Shown: one piece after another, positions 1 through 7,758 of the stretch
Numbering within the stretch: the stretch's first letter is position 1
Layout of the letters: each line of letters opens with the position of its first letter
The notes under the pieces: model-generated
Database searches by the model: none
Told to the model about the DNA's origin: nothing
The model's input: the letters and a program-made list of their open reading frames with translations, nothing else
From: Bifidobacterium canis
Lineage (GTDB): Bacteria; Actinomycetota; Actinomycetes; Actinomycetales; Bifidobacteriaceae
Direction of reading: 5' to 3'
Length of the DNA: 32,718 nt
Assembly: GCF_009727065.1 (NCBI RefSeq)
Contig: NZ_WNLP01000012.1
Span: forward strand, 1-32,718
Made by a program: the position numbers and the translations under genes

Positions 1-94
1 GATCGCCCTTATACGTCGAACGAGTCACGAACGTGTTGCCACACGAGCACGTCACAGTCACCTTATGATAATCAGGATGAATACCCTGCTGCAT
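1..94 (-). CDS. rpmE: Ribosomal protein L31, first copy, cut by the left edge
   Basis: Reading the minus strand from 94 gives the first 31 residues of L31 (starting [10 protein letters not shown]) and then runs off the window. They include the first zinc-ligand pair, CSC. A good Shine-Dalgarno (AGGAG) precedes the ATG. The nucleotides are identical to the start of the complete rpmE at 7173-7382, and the identity continues upstream to 127. Whether this copy is full length, a paralogue or a fragment cannot be seen. It lies downstream of the ROK regulator gene on the same strand, with its own leader between them. Confidence 0.8.
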   Translation of the reverse strand, partial: MQQGIHPDYHKVTVTCSCGNTFVTRSTYKGD

Positions 95-127
95 ACCAGT
101 CTCCTAAAGATACGGGGGACCCGGATC
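1..127. repeat. 127-bp direct repeat, left copy (partner 7289-7415)
   Basis: Positions 1-127 are identical, base for base, to 7289-7415. The repeat covers the first 31 codons of rpmE and the near part of its leader, and it probably continues beyond the left edge. The two copies bracket the whole xylose gene cluster in the same orientation, as expected from a duplication, a recombination-mediated insertion or gene conversion at rpmE. Confidence 0.95.
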
Positions 128-158
128 GCTTCACCCCTATGGCGAAGCGTGAACCGGA
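95..158 (-). promoter_or_regulatory. Candidate L31 leader structure, copy 1
   Basis: The 5' untranslated stretch in front of the truncated rpmE shares its translation-proximal part exactly with the leader of the second rpmE. It then forms a hairpin with arms CGCTTC (127-132) and GAAGCG (144-149), flanked by the shared strings GGAT and TGAACCGGA. In the second leader the arms occupy the same place but have a different sequence, which suggests selection on the structure. Ribosomal protein L31 leaders are described in Actinobacteria as autoregulatory RNAs; assignment to such a family here is inference. Confidence 0.5.
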
Positions 159-216
159 GTTTTGAACGGTTATCAGCGTAGTGCGCATACTGGACGCCAC
201 CACTACCCTTGTGTTC

Positions 217-1443
217 TCACTGCTGCTCGAGGTAGTGCAGCGGATTGTCGACGAAACGACGCAGGCCGACCAACGCGGCACCGATGAGCGCGGGGCGGCG
301 CATGTCTCGCGTGCACATGATCTTGATGTCAACCTTGTCGCGCGAAAGGATCTCCTGCTGCACGCGCATGCGCATGCGTTCGATTTCACCGGCCGTCATG
401 CGTGACCAGCAGCCGCCGATGATCACGGTTGACACATCGGTCAGATTGACCACGGAGACGATAGTCGACACCATCGCATCGAATGCGTTCTCATACACTT
501 CGCGCATCACCGGATCGCCGTCGGCGACGCCTTTGGCGAACGCTTCGAGTGCTTCCTGACTGGTGGCGTCATCGCCCATCGCGATGCCGGAATTCTCCAC
601 CATCGAGCGACGGCCGGCATAGGCTTCCAAGCACCCGTGGCGACCGCAATGGCACAACGGCCCATCCATTTGCACCGACAGGTGGCCGAGTTCACCGGCG
701 AATCCGTTGTTGCCGATCACCACTTTGCCGTCACGCACAATGGCGCCGCCAATGCCGATGTCTGTCGAAATGTAGATGAACGAACCGTCAGGCCCCACCA
801 TGCCTTCGCCTTTGGCCTGCGAAGCGTAGCCCGGCAGGTGCGCGATGGCGGCCATGTTCGATTCGTTGCCGGCAACCACGTCGAGGCGTTGCACGAGTGG
901 GAACTTCATCAGATCGATGTTCTCCCACCCAAGATTTCGAGCCACGATCAAATGCCTGTCATCGGTCACCAAGCCCGGCAATGCAAGCCCCGAACCGGCG
1001 ATCACATAATCCTGCTCGTGGAGAATCTTCTCCTGTTCGAGCAGCATCGCGTCGAGGTCGCCGAAGATCTCGTCGGCATGGGCGTCGTGCAGATCCGCGG
1101 CGACCCAACGTTCGGCGATCGTCGAACCATCGAGATCGAGCACCACATAGCCGTAGCCATCGGTGTTGATCTGCATGCCGATGCCGCACACACGCCCTTC
1201 GTTGATGATGAGCGGCGTGCTGGGGCGCCCATACACCGCCTGCACGAGCGGCACGCCTTCCTTCACCACGCGATGATCGATGAGCAGCGACACCAACAGC
1301 GACATCGTCGCCTTGGTCAGTCCCGTGGATTTCGCCAATTCCGCACGGCTCAACGGATTTGCCGAACGTAGGATCTGCGAAAGCACCACCGATAGATTGT
1401 GGTTGCGCAGATCGTCTTGGTTGATTCGTTTCAGAGCTGCCAT
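217..1443 (-). CDS. ROK-family transcriptional repressor, probably of xylose genes
   Basis: A 408-residue protein with a winged helix-turn-helix at about residues 15-70 (LSRAELAKSTGLTKATMS), followed by a ROK sugar-kinase-like domain. In the ROK domain the sugar-binding ELGH and the zinc motif CHCGRHGCLE are both present, so the fold looks intact. The ATG at 1443 is preferred because GAGG lies six bases upstream; the longer frame would need a TTG at 1455 that overlaps this Shine-Dalgarno. It diverges from xylB across 150 bp that hold a dyad operator also found at the xylA promoter. This fits XylR-type repressors released by xylose or a derivative, but the effector is inferred from neighbours. 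No kinase role is expected. Confidence 0.9.
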   Translation of the reverse strand: MAALKRINQDDLRNHNLSVVLSQILRSANPLSRAELAKSTGLTKATMSLLVSLLIDHRVVKEGVPLVQAVYGRPSTPLIINEGRVCGIGMQINTDGYGYVVLDLDGSTIAERWVAADLHDAHADEIFGDLDAMLLEQEKILHEQDYVIAGSGLALPGLVTDDRHLIVARNLGWENIDLMKFPLVQRLDVVAGNESNMAAIAHLPGYASQAKGEGMVGPDGSFIYISTDIGIGGAIVRDGKVVIGNNGFAGELGHLSVQMDGPLCHCGRHGCLEAYAGRRSMVENSGIAMGDDATSQEALEAFAKGVADGDPVMREVYENAFDAMVSTIVSVVNLTDVSTVIIGGCWSRMTAGEIERMRMRVQQEILSRDKVDIKIMCTRDMRRPALIGAALVGLRRFVDNPLHYLEQQ

Positions 1444-1511
1444 GGTATGCCTCAAACCCCGTCGTCACTTATTCAAATCGCTTACCTAATTAGCTTTATG
1501 CTACACTATGC

Positions 1512-1538
1512 TATATAGTTTAATCATCGTACTATATA
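1512..1538. promoter_or_regulatory. Dyad operator between the ROK repressor gene and xylB
   Basis: TATATAGT (1512-1519) and ACTATATA (1531-1538) form a perfect 8-bp inverted repeat around 11 unrelated bases. The core ATAGT-N11-ACTAT recurs exactly at 7038-7058 in the xylA promoter. It lies in the AT-rich part of the divergent intergenic region, where both promoters should be, so binding would affect both genes. The -35 and -10 boxes themselves could not be placed confidently here. Confidence 0.65.
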
Positions 1539-1593
1539 ACGGTTGTGTCGATCGCCCAACGTCGATGTTGCGACGGTCGACTAAGGAGTTGAT

Positions 1594-3123
1594 ATGACAT
1601 CTATTCTGGTGGCAGGCGTTGATACCTCCACGCAATCCTGCAAAGTCCGCATCACCGATGCCGCGACCGGCGCGCTCGTGCGCTTCGGCCAGGCCAAGCA
1701 CCCCGATGGCTCCACGGTGAACCCCGAAGCATGGTGGGAGGCGTTCCTCGACGCCGCGAAGCAGGCCGGTGGCCTCGACGATGTGGCGGCCATCAGCGTG
1801 GGCGGCCAGCAGCATGGCATGGTGCTGCTCGACAAGCAAGGCCGCGTGATCCGCGATGCGATGCTGTGGAACGACACTTCGTCGGCACCTCAGGCCGAGG
1901 AGCTCATCAACGAACTCGGCGCCGCCCCTGCCGAGGGTGACGAGCCGGAGGATCAGCATGCGCGCGGCATCGTGCGCTGGGTGCGCGCCGTGGGCTCCTC
2001 CCCCGTCGCCTCATACACGCTGACGAAGATTCGTTGGGTGAGCGAGCATGAGCCGCAGAACGCCACACGCATCGCGGCCGTCTGCCTGCCTCACGATTGG
2101 CTGAGCTGGCGCATCGCCGGCTTCGGCCCAGTTGCCGAAGGCGAAGACGCTCACCTCGACAAACTGTTCACCGACCGTTCCGACGCTTCCGGCACCCTGT
2201 ATTTCGATGCAGCCAACAACGAATACAGAACTGACTTGCTGGCACGAGGACTGCAATCGGAAGCCGCCGACGCTCCTTCCGATGCACTGCTCGAAGCCGC
2301 ACGGAACATTGTGCTGCCCACCGTATTGCAGCCTCGTGAAGCGGCACCGGTCACCGCTTCTCCCGATATTGCTGGCCGTAACGTCGATGGCGGCTGCATC
2401 ATAGGCCCTGGCGGTGGCGACAACGCGATGGCTTCTCTCGGATTGGGCATGGCCGTAGGCGACGTTTCTGTGTCTCTTGGCACTTCCGGAGTCGCGGCAG
2501 CCATCAGCGAGAAGCCGGTGTATGACCTCGACGGCTCGGTTTCCGGTTTCGCCGATTGTACCGGCCGCTTCCTGCCGCTCGCCTGCACGATCAACGCCTC
2601 GCGCATTCTCGATGCCGGACGCGAGATTCTGGGAGTCGATTACGACGAGCTCACCGATTTGGCGCTGTCGTCGCATCCGGGTGCGGGCGGCATCACGCTA
2701 GTGCCATATTTCGATGGCGAGCGCACACCGAACCGTCCAAACGCAACGGCTTCGCTCACCGGTATGACATTGCGCAACGCCACGCGCCCGAATATCGCGC
2801 GCGCCTTCGTTGAAGGTCTGCTGTGCTCGCAGCGCGATTGCCTGGAGATCATCCGCTCGCTGGGCGCCAAGCTCGATCGCATCCTGCTCATCGGCGGTGG
2901 AGCCAAGTCGCGTGCGGTACGCACGTTGGCGCCAAGCGTTCTCGGCATAGATATCACTTGCCCTGCGACCGACGAATATGTGGCGATCGGTGCCGCCCGT
3001 CAAGCCGCATGGGTGCTTTCCGGCAATGAAGCGGCACCTGATTGGCCGTTGTCGATCGACGAGGTGGTGACCGGCGCTCCTGACGACAGCGTGTATGCCG
3101 CCTATGCCAAAGCGCGCAACTAG
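1594..3123 (+). CDS. xylB: Xylulokinase
   Basis: A 509-residue FGGY-family kinase that phosphorylates D-xylulose to xylulose 5-phosphate, the step that feeds the phosphoketolase shunt. Visible family features are the N-terminal nucleotide-binding loop GVDTSTQSCKV, substrate loop GGQQHGMV, WND at about residue 90, the catalytic-base region GPGGGDNAMASLGLG, the SLGTSG phosphate loop and the C-terminal ATP-binding GGGAKSRAVR. Length matches the family. AAGGAG lies just upstream of the ATG at 1594. It is transcribed divergently from the ROK repressor and ends in a strong hairpin. The xylose isomerase that supplies its substrate is 2.5 kb away on the other strand, so the pair is not an operon here. 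Confidence 0.96.
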   Translation: MTSILVAGVDTSTQSCKVRITDAATGALVRFGQAKHPDGSTVNPEAWWEAFLDAAKQAGGLDDVAAISVGGQQHGMVLLDKQGRVIRDAMLWNDTSSAPQAEELINELGAAPAEGDEPEDQHARGIVRWVRAVGSSPVASYTLTKIRWVSEHEPQNATRIAAVCLPHDWLSWRIAGFGPVAEGEDAHLDKLFTDRSDASGTLYFDAANNEYRTDLLARGLQSEAADAPSDALLEAARNIVLPTVLQPREAAPVTASPDIAGRNVDGGCIIGPGGGDNAMASLGLGMAVGDVSVSLGTSGVAAAISEKPVYDLDGSVSGFADCTGRFLPLACTINASRILDAGREILGVDYDELTDLALSSHPGAGGITLVPYFDGERTPNRPNATASLTGMTLRNATRPNIARAFVEGLLCSQRDCLEIIRSLGAKLDRILLIGGGAKSRAVRTLAPSVLGIDITCPATDEYVAIGAARQAAWVLSGNEAAPDWPLSIDEVVTGAPDDSVYAAYAKARN

Positions 3124-3150
3124 CATGCGTCCCGCGCCATATGCGCTAAT

Positions 3151-3190
3151 GGTCGGGTTGTCTGGATTTCCTAGGCAACCCGACCATTTT
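3151..3190 (+). terminator. xylB terminator, also the first unit of the palindrome array
   Basis: GGTCGGGTTG (3151-3160) pairs perfectly with CAACCCGACC (3176-3185) and is followed by ATTTT, 27 bp after the xylB stop. The hairpin has the same 35-bp length and the same end sequences (GGTC...GACC) as the units of the array that follows, and is 52 bp from the next one. Confidence 0.85.
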
Positions 3191-3670
3191 CATACCATCC
3201 ACGGCCAAGTTGCCTATAGAATCACGACAACATGACCATTCCATGCAACGTTTATGGTCAAATCATCTATGGAATTTTGACAACTTGACCATAAACCATG
3301 TTGCTTCTAGTCAAGTCGCATAAGCAGCGTAGACAATATGGCCATCCACATACTGCGTATGTCATGTTGTCTATGCCGATGCGACAATATGACTGTTTTC
3401 GCGTCTCTAATAGCCGTGTTGACTATGCAAATACGACAACTTGACCATAATCAGCATGGTCCGTGTTCAAGTCGTATAAACATCGCAGACAACATGACCT
3501 CAAGTGGTCTGGGAATCGGTCAAGCTGTATAGACATCGCAGACAACATGACCATATATCCGCATGCTCTGTGGGCAAGTCATATAAGCGTCTCAGGCAAC
3601 ATGACCACAGAACGCGTCAGTCGACGTCGGCGAGCGGTCAAATCATAAGTAAAACAGCAAATTTATAAAT
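3151..3670. repeat. Array of nine 35-bp imperfect palindromes at ~53-bp period
   Basis: Units start at 3151, 3203, 3256, 3309, 3360, 3412, 3465, 3518 and 3572, each exactly 35 bp; a half unit (left arm only) starts at 3636. The left arm reads about GGTCAAGTYGTMT and the right arm about GACAACATGACC, which are near reverse complements, so every unit is a dyad. Centres such as AACATCGCA are partly shared among the last units. Unit-to-unit offsets are 51-54 bp, and the 16-19-bp intervening sequences mostly differ, often beginning AT. The array fills the gap between convergent xylB and GH43 genes, so it is not a conventional promoter operator set. No gene is visible from 3124 to 3738; bases 3655-3705 are AT-rich with short GCAAAT repeats. 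The function is unknown. Confidence 0.9.
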
Positions 3671-3738
3671 ATAAACGGCAAATCCGAGTGGCAAAGCAGC
3701 AAATAGGCACGGCACTCGACTCAGCGCGCATCCAAGTC

Positions 3739-5409
3739 TTAGTCCGCCTGCAATTCGCGGTAGTCGAAAAAGTCGAATACCGCCTCTTTGCCGAAGCGGG
3801 TCATGTCTACGCATGCCATGCCAGTGAATGCTCCAGTGAAGAATCCGCGATAGCGCTGCATCACGTGATCGTCGCTCAATACTGCAGCGTCGAGCGTCAC
3901 CGGCAACTCTTGCCATGTTTCTCCATCGAACGAGTATTCGTAGGTGTATGTGCTTGTGCGAACTTTGGTGCGCAACCAGATCCATTCCACGTCATCGGGC
4001 ACGATCGGCGCGTTGTCACGCAGGAAGTGGGCATAGTCTTCGCCGTCGCGTTGCGCCACTTCCAGCACGCGCGAACGGCGCTGCTCATCCCACGTCACAT
4101 ATGCCCATGACCAGAACTTCGTTGAATAGAAGTTGGTCAGCCCGGCCATCTGCGAATAGTGGGCGGGGTTGAAGCGAACGCGCGTGCTCGCGTCGAAATC
4201 GAAGGCGCGCCAGCGGCGGGCGACAAGGGAAAGATTGAAATCGTCGCATAGCGACCCCTGCCCTATCAGCGTCAGCGAACCGCCTCCCACAGCGCCCATG
4301 TGCGAGTCGAACGGTACGCGCTGCGTGTTCCAGCTGATATCGAGCTGTGTGCCTTCGAAGTCGTCGTACGCACTGTGATCGGGAATACTGATGATGCCGC
4401 GAGATGCAAGGTCTTGGGGGTCGGCGTCGTCTGCCGGTGGTTCGTTCAGCTCGCCTGGCGCAGGCACATACAACCGACCAGCCACCCCACCGTCGACGCG
4501 TGGCCAGCCGTCGTCGTCCCAGTAGATCTTTTGAATCGAAGTTTCGCGTCCGAGCGTGCAATATCCGCGGTTGTCGTGAATGGCCTCGTCGGCGTGATGC
4601 CATGGCCTGCCGCACAGCGATGCGTAATACCACTCTCCTTGCGGGGTGTTGAACAACGAGCCGTGCCCTTGTTTTTGCAGCGGGCTGCTAGGCGTGCCGT
4701 AATTGGAGATGAGCGGATTGTTCGGCATCGTTTCGTACGGCCCGTCGATGGTGCGCGAGCGTGCCACCGACTCCTGATGCGCCCACACCGTGCCACCTTC
4801 CGCACAGAACAAGTAATACCAGCCGCTGATCTTGTAAAGATGCGGTCCTTCGACGAGCTTCACTGCCGTGCCTTGCCAGATGGTGCGCATCGTCTCCGGT
4901 TTGAGCGTCAGCGTCTGCGCGTCGAGTTCGGTGAGTGTGATGCCGTTGAACGAGTTGCGGTATTCGCGCATGTCGCCGGTTTGTTGAAGCAGGTATTTGC
5001 GCCCGTCGTCATCATGGAACAGGCTCGCGTCGAAGCCCACGCCGTCGAGCATCGTCGGCTCGCTCCACGGCCCGCGAATATCGGGCGCGGTGACCAAGTA
5101 GTTCACAACATCGGTGTATGGACCGGCGACTCCTTTGACATCGGTGTAGACGAGCCAGAATTTGCCATCCGCATACGAAAGGTCGGGCGCCCAGATGCCG
5201 CCTGACGCCATGTTGCCGCGCATGTCGAGCTGGCTGACTCTGGTGAGCGGCGACGGCAGCTGTTCCCAATGCACGAGATCCTGCGATTCGTGCAGGGCGA
5301 CGCCCGGCCACCATTCGAACGTGGAATTGGCGCAATAATAGGTGCTGCCTACGCGAATCATCGACGGATCCGCGTAGAAGCCGCGAAGCGCAGGATTGGC
5401 GATCATCAT
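3739..5409 (-). CDS. GH43 beta-xylosidase / alpha-L-arabinofuranosidase
   Basis: A 556-residue glycosidase of the GH43 xylosidase type, expected to release xylose or arabinose from short xylo-oligosaccharides in the cytoplasm, since no signal peptide is seen. The three catalytic acids of the five-blade propeller are present: D14 in FYADPS (base), D127 in GFDASLF (pKa modulator) and E187 in VEGPHLYK (acid). From about residue 330 on, a beta-sandwich domain typical of GH43 xylosidases follows (residues such as DFEGTQLDISWNTQR). AGGGAG precedes the first of two adjacent ATG codons (5409 and 5406). It lies downstream of xylA on the same strand, but an inverted repeat and a hairpin separate them, so it may have its own control. 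Exact substrate cannot be told from sequence. Confidence 0.92.
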   Translation of the reverse strand: MMIANPALRGFYADPSMIRVGSTYYCANSTFEWWPGVALHESQDLVHWEQLPSPLTRVSQLDMRGNMASGGIWAPDLSYADGKFWLVYTDVKGVAGPYTDVVNYLVTAPDIRGPWSEPTMLDGVGFDASLFHDDDGRKYLLQQTGDMREYRNSFNGITLTELDAQTLTLKPETMRTIWQGTAVKLVEGPHLYKISGWYYLFCAEGGTVWAHQESVARSRTIDGPYETMPNNPLISNYGTPSSPLQKQGHGSLFNTPQGEWYYASLCGRPWHHADEAIHDNRGYCTLGRETSIQKIYWDDDGWPRVDGGVAGRLYVPAPGELNEPPADDADPQDLASRGIISIPDHSAYDDFEGTQLDISWNTQRVPFDSHMGAVGGGSLTLIGQGSLCDDFNLSLVARRWRAFDFDASTRVRFNPAHYSQMAGLTNFYSTKFWSWAYVTWDEQRRSRVLEVAQRDGEDYAHFLRDNAPIVPDDVEWIWLRTKVRTSTYTYEYSFDGETWQELPVTLDAAVLSDDHVMQRYRGFFTGAFTGMACVDMTRFGKEAVFDFFDYRELQAD

Positions 5410-5448
5410 GGGCTGGACTCCCTGCTTTTGGCATTGCTTGCATATACA

Positions 5449-5491
5449 CGAATGCGGTTCCGGCTGGAAAATGGAACCGGAACCGCATTCG
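5449..5491. repeat. Perfect 15-bp inverted repeat in the GH43 gene leader
   Basis: CGAATGCGGTTCCGG (5449-5463) and its exact complement (5477-5491) enclose 13 bases. The repeat lies 40 bp upstream of the GH43 start and about 105 bp after the xylA stop. Neither side has a T-run, so it is a poor intrinsic terminator; an operator or an RNA hairpin in the xylA-GH43 intergenic transcript is more likely. It does not resemble the ATAGT-N11-ACTAT dyad. Confidence 0.7.
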
Positions 5492-5524
5492 CTGAGGAAA
5501 AGGAAAGGAAGGAAAGAGTGTGTT

Positions 5525-5577
5525 GTTGGCTCAGCCGTGCCGCAACGGAGCACACAAGCGGCTACGGCTGGGCTAAC
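5525..5577 (-). terminator. Hairpin after xylA
   Basis: GTTGGCTCAGCCGT (5525-5538) pairs with 5564-5577 with only two wobble pairs, and an inner GCCGC/GCGGC stem extends it. It lies 20 bp past the xylA stop. The minus-strand sequence after it is pyrimidine-rich (CTCTTTCCTTCC) but has no clean U-run. Confidence 0.5.
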
Positions 5578-5597
5578 AAGCGTTCATCGAATCAGGC

Positions 5598-6944
5598 CTA
5601 GGCCAGAGCGTCGATCATGTAGTTGTTGATCGTCGCCTTGACGTCTTCGAGGTGATCCGGGTGCGTGGACGCGATGAGCTCGGACTGCGGCTTGTCGATC
5701 GCGTAGTCGCTGAGCGATGCGAGCGTCGCGGTGCCGTCTTCGACGGTCTTGCCGATGCCGGAGTCGAAGGAGCTGTAGCGGTTGGCCACGAGGTTCTCGA
5801 TGTACTTGTCTTGATGCATCTTGTCTGCGATGAGCAGACCCGCCGCATAGGAGTCCATGCCGGCGATGTGGGCGCGGAACAGGTCTTCGGCGCTGAAGGA
5901 GGAACGACGCGGCTTGGCGTCGAAGTTCAGGCCACCGTGAGGGCCGATCTGACCTTCGTCGAGCACTTCCCACATGACCGCGGAGGTCTCGTAGAGGTCG
6001 GTCGGGAACTCGTCGAGATCCCAGCCGAGCAGCTTGTCGCCCTGGTTGGCGTCGAGCGAGCCGAGCACGCCGTTGTCACGGGCGACACGGATCTCGTGCT
6101 GGTAGGTGTGGCCTGCGAGGTTGGCGTGGTTGCCTTCGAGGTTGAGCTTGAACACGTCCATCAGGTCGTATGCGCGCAGGAAGTTGCATGCGGTTGCCGC
6201 ATCGAAGTCATACTGATGGGTCATCGGCTCCTTGGCCTTCGGCTCGATCAGGAACTGTGCGTGCATGCCGATTTCCTTGGCATAGTCAGCGCACATGTGG
6301 AAGAACTTCGCCATGTGCTCCTGCTCACGCTTCATGTTGGTGACCCACAGGTTCTCATAGCCTTCGCGGCCACCCCAGAACACGTAGTTCTCACCATTGA
6401 GGCGCTTGCCGATCTCCAGCGAGTGCTTGAGCTGGCCGGCGGCATAGGCATAGACGTCGGCGGACGGCGAGGTGCTGGCGCCTTCGACGAAGCGCGGGTT
6501 GGTGAACAGCGAGGAGGTGTTCCACAGCAGCTTGACGCCAGTGGCCTTCATGTTCTCCTCGATCTTGTCGACAACGCGGTCGAGGTTGGCGTTGGTCTCA
6601 CGCAGCGTATCGCCTTCCGGAGCGATGTCGCGATCGTGGAAGCAGAAGTATTCCGCACCGAGCTTGGTGAAGAACTCGAAGGCGTAGTCGACCTTGGCGA
6701 GCGCGTTGTCCATTGGATCGGCATACTTGCCGTCCCACGGACGCTGTGCGGTGCCGGTGCCGAACGGGTCGACCAGTTCCTGATCGAAGGTGTGCCACCA
6801 TGCGACGCCGAAGCGCAGCCAGTCCTTCATCTTCTTGCCGGCGACAACCTTGTCGGCATCGTAATACTGGAATCCAAGACCTTCCTGCAGGCCCTTGTGA
6901 CGGCCAACGTATTCGATCTTGTCGATGTTCCACAGATCTGCCAT
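5598..6944 (-). CDS. xylA: Xylose isomerase
   Basis: A 448-residue class II (long) xylose isomerase that converts D-xylose to D-xylulose, the first intracellular step. Catalytic FHDRD (H103, D106) is followed by the signature [12 protein letters not shown] near residue 190, the metal-binding [14 protein letters not shown] and [14 protein letters not shown]. The ATG at 6944 follows AAAGGAG with a five-base gap; upstream in-frame codons belong to the leader. About 100 bp upstream are a clear -35/-10 pair and a dyad operator shared with the repressor/xylB region. It stands head to tail with rpmE upstream, separated by the rpmE terminator. Confidence 0.97.
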   Translation of the reverse strand: MADLWNIDKIEYVGRHKGLQEGLGFQYYDADKVVAGKKMKDWLRFGVAWWHTFDQELVDPFGTGTAQRPWDGKYADPMDNALAKVDYAFEFFTKLGAEYFCFHDRDIAPEGDTLRETNANLDRVVDKIEENMKATGVKLLWNTSSLFTNPRFVEGASTSPSADVYAYAAGQLKHSLEIGKRLNGENYVFWGGREGYENLWVTNMKREQEHMAKFFHMCADYAKEIGMHAQFLIEPKAKEPMTHQYDFDAATACNFLRAYDLMDVFKLNLEGNHANLAGHTYQHEIRVARDNGVLGSLDANQGDKLLGWDLDEFPTDLYETSAVMWEVLDEGQIGPHGGLNFDAKPRRSSFSAEDLFRAHIAGMDSYAAGLLIADKMHQDKYIENLVANRYSSFDSGIGKTVEDGTATLASLSDYAIDKPQSELIASTHPDHLEDVKATINNYMIDALA

Positions 6945-7037
6945 GACTACTCCTTTGCAATCACTTGCAATGTTTCTTTGCGTTCGCTCCACTCGTTGTC
7001 GAGCGTTCCATCCGAACTTCTTTTCGTTCGCAAGAAC

Positions 7038-7067
7038 ATAGTAAAACGAAAACACTATCTTTGTCAA
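7038..7067 (-). promoter_or_regulatory. xylA promoter with embedded repressor dyad
   Basis: On the minus strand TTGACA (7067-7062) and TACTAT (7043-7038) are separated by 18 bp, a good sigma-70-type promoter. The inverted repeat ATAGT-N11-ACTAT occupies 7038-7058, covering the -10 and nearly all of the spacer. A bound repressor would block polymerase. The same half-sites with the same 11-bp gap occur at 1515-1535. Confidence 0.75.
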
Positions 7068-7108
7068 ACGAATTAACTATAGCGTGTCGTTTTTGAACCT
7101 CGCAAAAC

Positions 7109-7144
7109 AAGGAGGCGTCGATCCATATGGATCGACGCCTCCTT
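7109..7144 (-). terminator. rpmE terminator
   Basis: A perfect 36-bp palindrome (AAGGAGGCGTCGATCCAT and its complement) begins 29 bp after the rpmE stop. On the minus strand it is followed by TGTTTTG. It insulates xylA from rpmE transcription. Confidence 0.85.
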
Positions 7145-7172
7145 TAAGCAAAATAAGAGCAGTCAGCTACAG

Positions 7173-7382
7173 TCAGTTCTTCTTGCCGTAGCGCTTCTCG
7201 AAGCGTGCCACACGGCCGCCCGTGTCGAGAATCTTCTGCTTGCCCGTGTAGAACGGATGGCACTTCGAGCACACATCCACACTCATATGATCGCCCTTAT
7301 ACGTCGAACGAGTCACGAACGTGTTGCCACACGAGCACGTCACAGTCACCTTATGATAATCAGGATGAATACCCTGCTGCAT
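7173..7382 (-). CDS. rpmE: Ribosomal protein L31, complete copy
   Basis: A 69-residue large-subunit ribosomal protein. CSCGN at about residue 16 and CSKCH at about residue 37 show the zinc-binding (C+) form of L31, as opposed to the zinc-free form made under zinc limitation. The ATG at 7382 follows AGGAG. The first 31 codons and the adjoining leader are identical to the copy at the left edge, so this genome region carries two rpmE starts in tandem around the xylose genes. Confidence 0.96.
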   Translation of the reverse strand: MQQGIHPDYHKVTVTCSCGNTFVTRSTYKGDHMSVDVCSKCHPFYTGKQKILDTGGRVARFEKRYGKKN

Positions 7383-7415
7383 ACCAGTCTCCTAAAGATA
7401 CGGGGGACCCGGATC
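7289..7415. repeat. 127-bp direct repeat, right copy (partner 1-127)
   Basis: Identical to 1-127, spanning rpmE codons 1-31 and the near leader. Identity stops abruptly at 7415, the first base of the leader hairpin. Confidence 0.95.
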
Positions 7416-7444
7416 CTCTCGTTCACACAAGAGGTGAACCGGAT
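7383..7444 (-). promoter_or_regulatory. Candidate L31 leader structure, copy 2
   Basis: The rpmE leader carries a hairpin with arms CCTCT (7415-7419) and AGAGG (7430-7434); an alternative pairing is GTTCAC (7421-7426) with GTGAAC (7434-7439). The hairpin begins and ends at the same points as the different hairpin of copy 1, between GGAT and TGAACCGGA. From 7445 to 7758 no gene is supported: 7600-7740 is clearly AT-rich and may hold the promoter of the next gene. Confidence 0.5.
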
Positions 7445-7758
7445 TTATGCGTACGGGTTCGAAACCGAACTCGCAGCAAGTCCGAACCGCTACCGATTCG
7501 AAGCTCGCCACTGTGCACAACATCACTCTCCCGTGCAATATTCCGCACAATCACAATTTCGCTCAACCATTTGGCCGCATCGGTGAAATTCCCACCAGTC
7601 CCCATATTTAGTATAGTTTTCAATTTCCTTGCGCTCTCAGCGCGTTGTAAAAACATAAGTTCAAACCAACATAAATAATACGAAAAGATTTATTGTTGAA
7701 CTATGTATACACAAAATATAAATTGTGTAGTTGGGGATTTTTGCAGCACTATCTCAGC

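Noticed and set aside
3151..3670. A CRISPR array
   Set aside because: Spacers are only 16-19 bp, repeats differ from each other by many bases, each repeat is a dyad over its whole length, and no cas gene or leader is nearby.
5493..5519. The purine-rich run before the GH43 gene as a ribosome binding site
   Set aside because: It lies about 85 bp from the GH43 start and is on the plus strand; on the coding strand it is a pyrimidine tract.
128..7288. A transposon or integron carrying the xylose genes
   Set aside because: No transposase, integrase, terminal inverted repeats or target duplication were found; only the rpmE repeats bracket the cluster.
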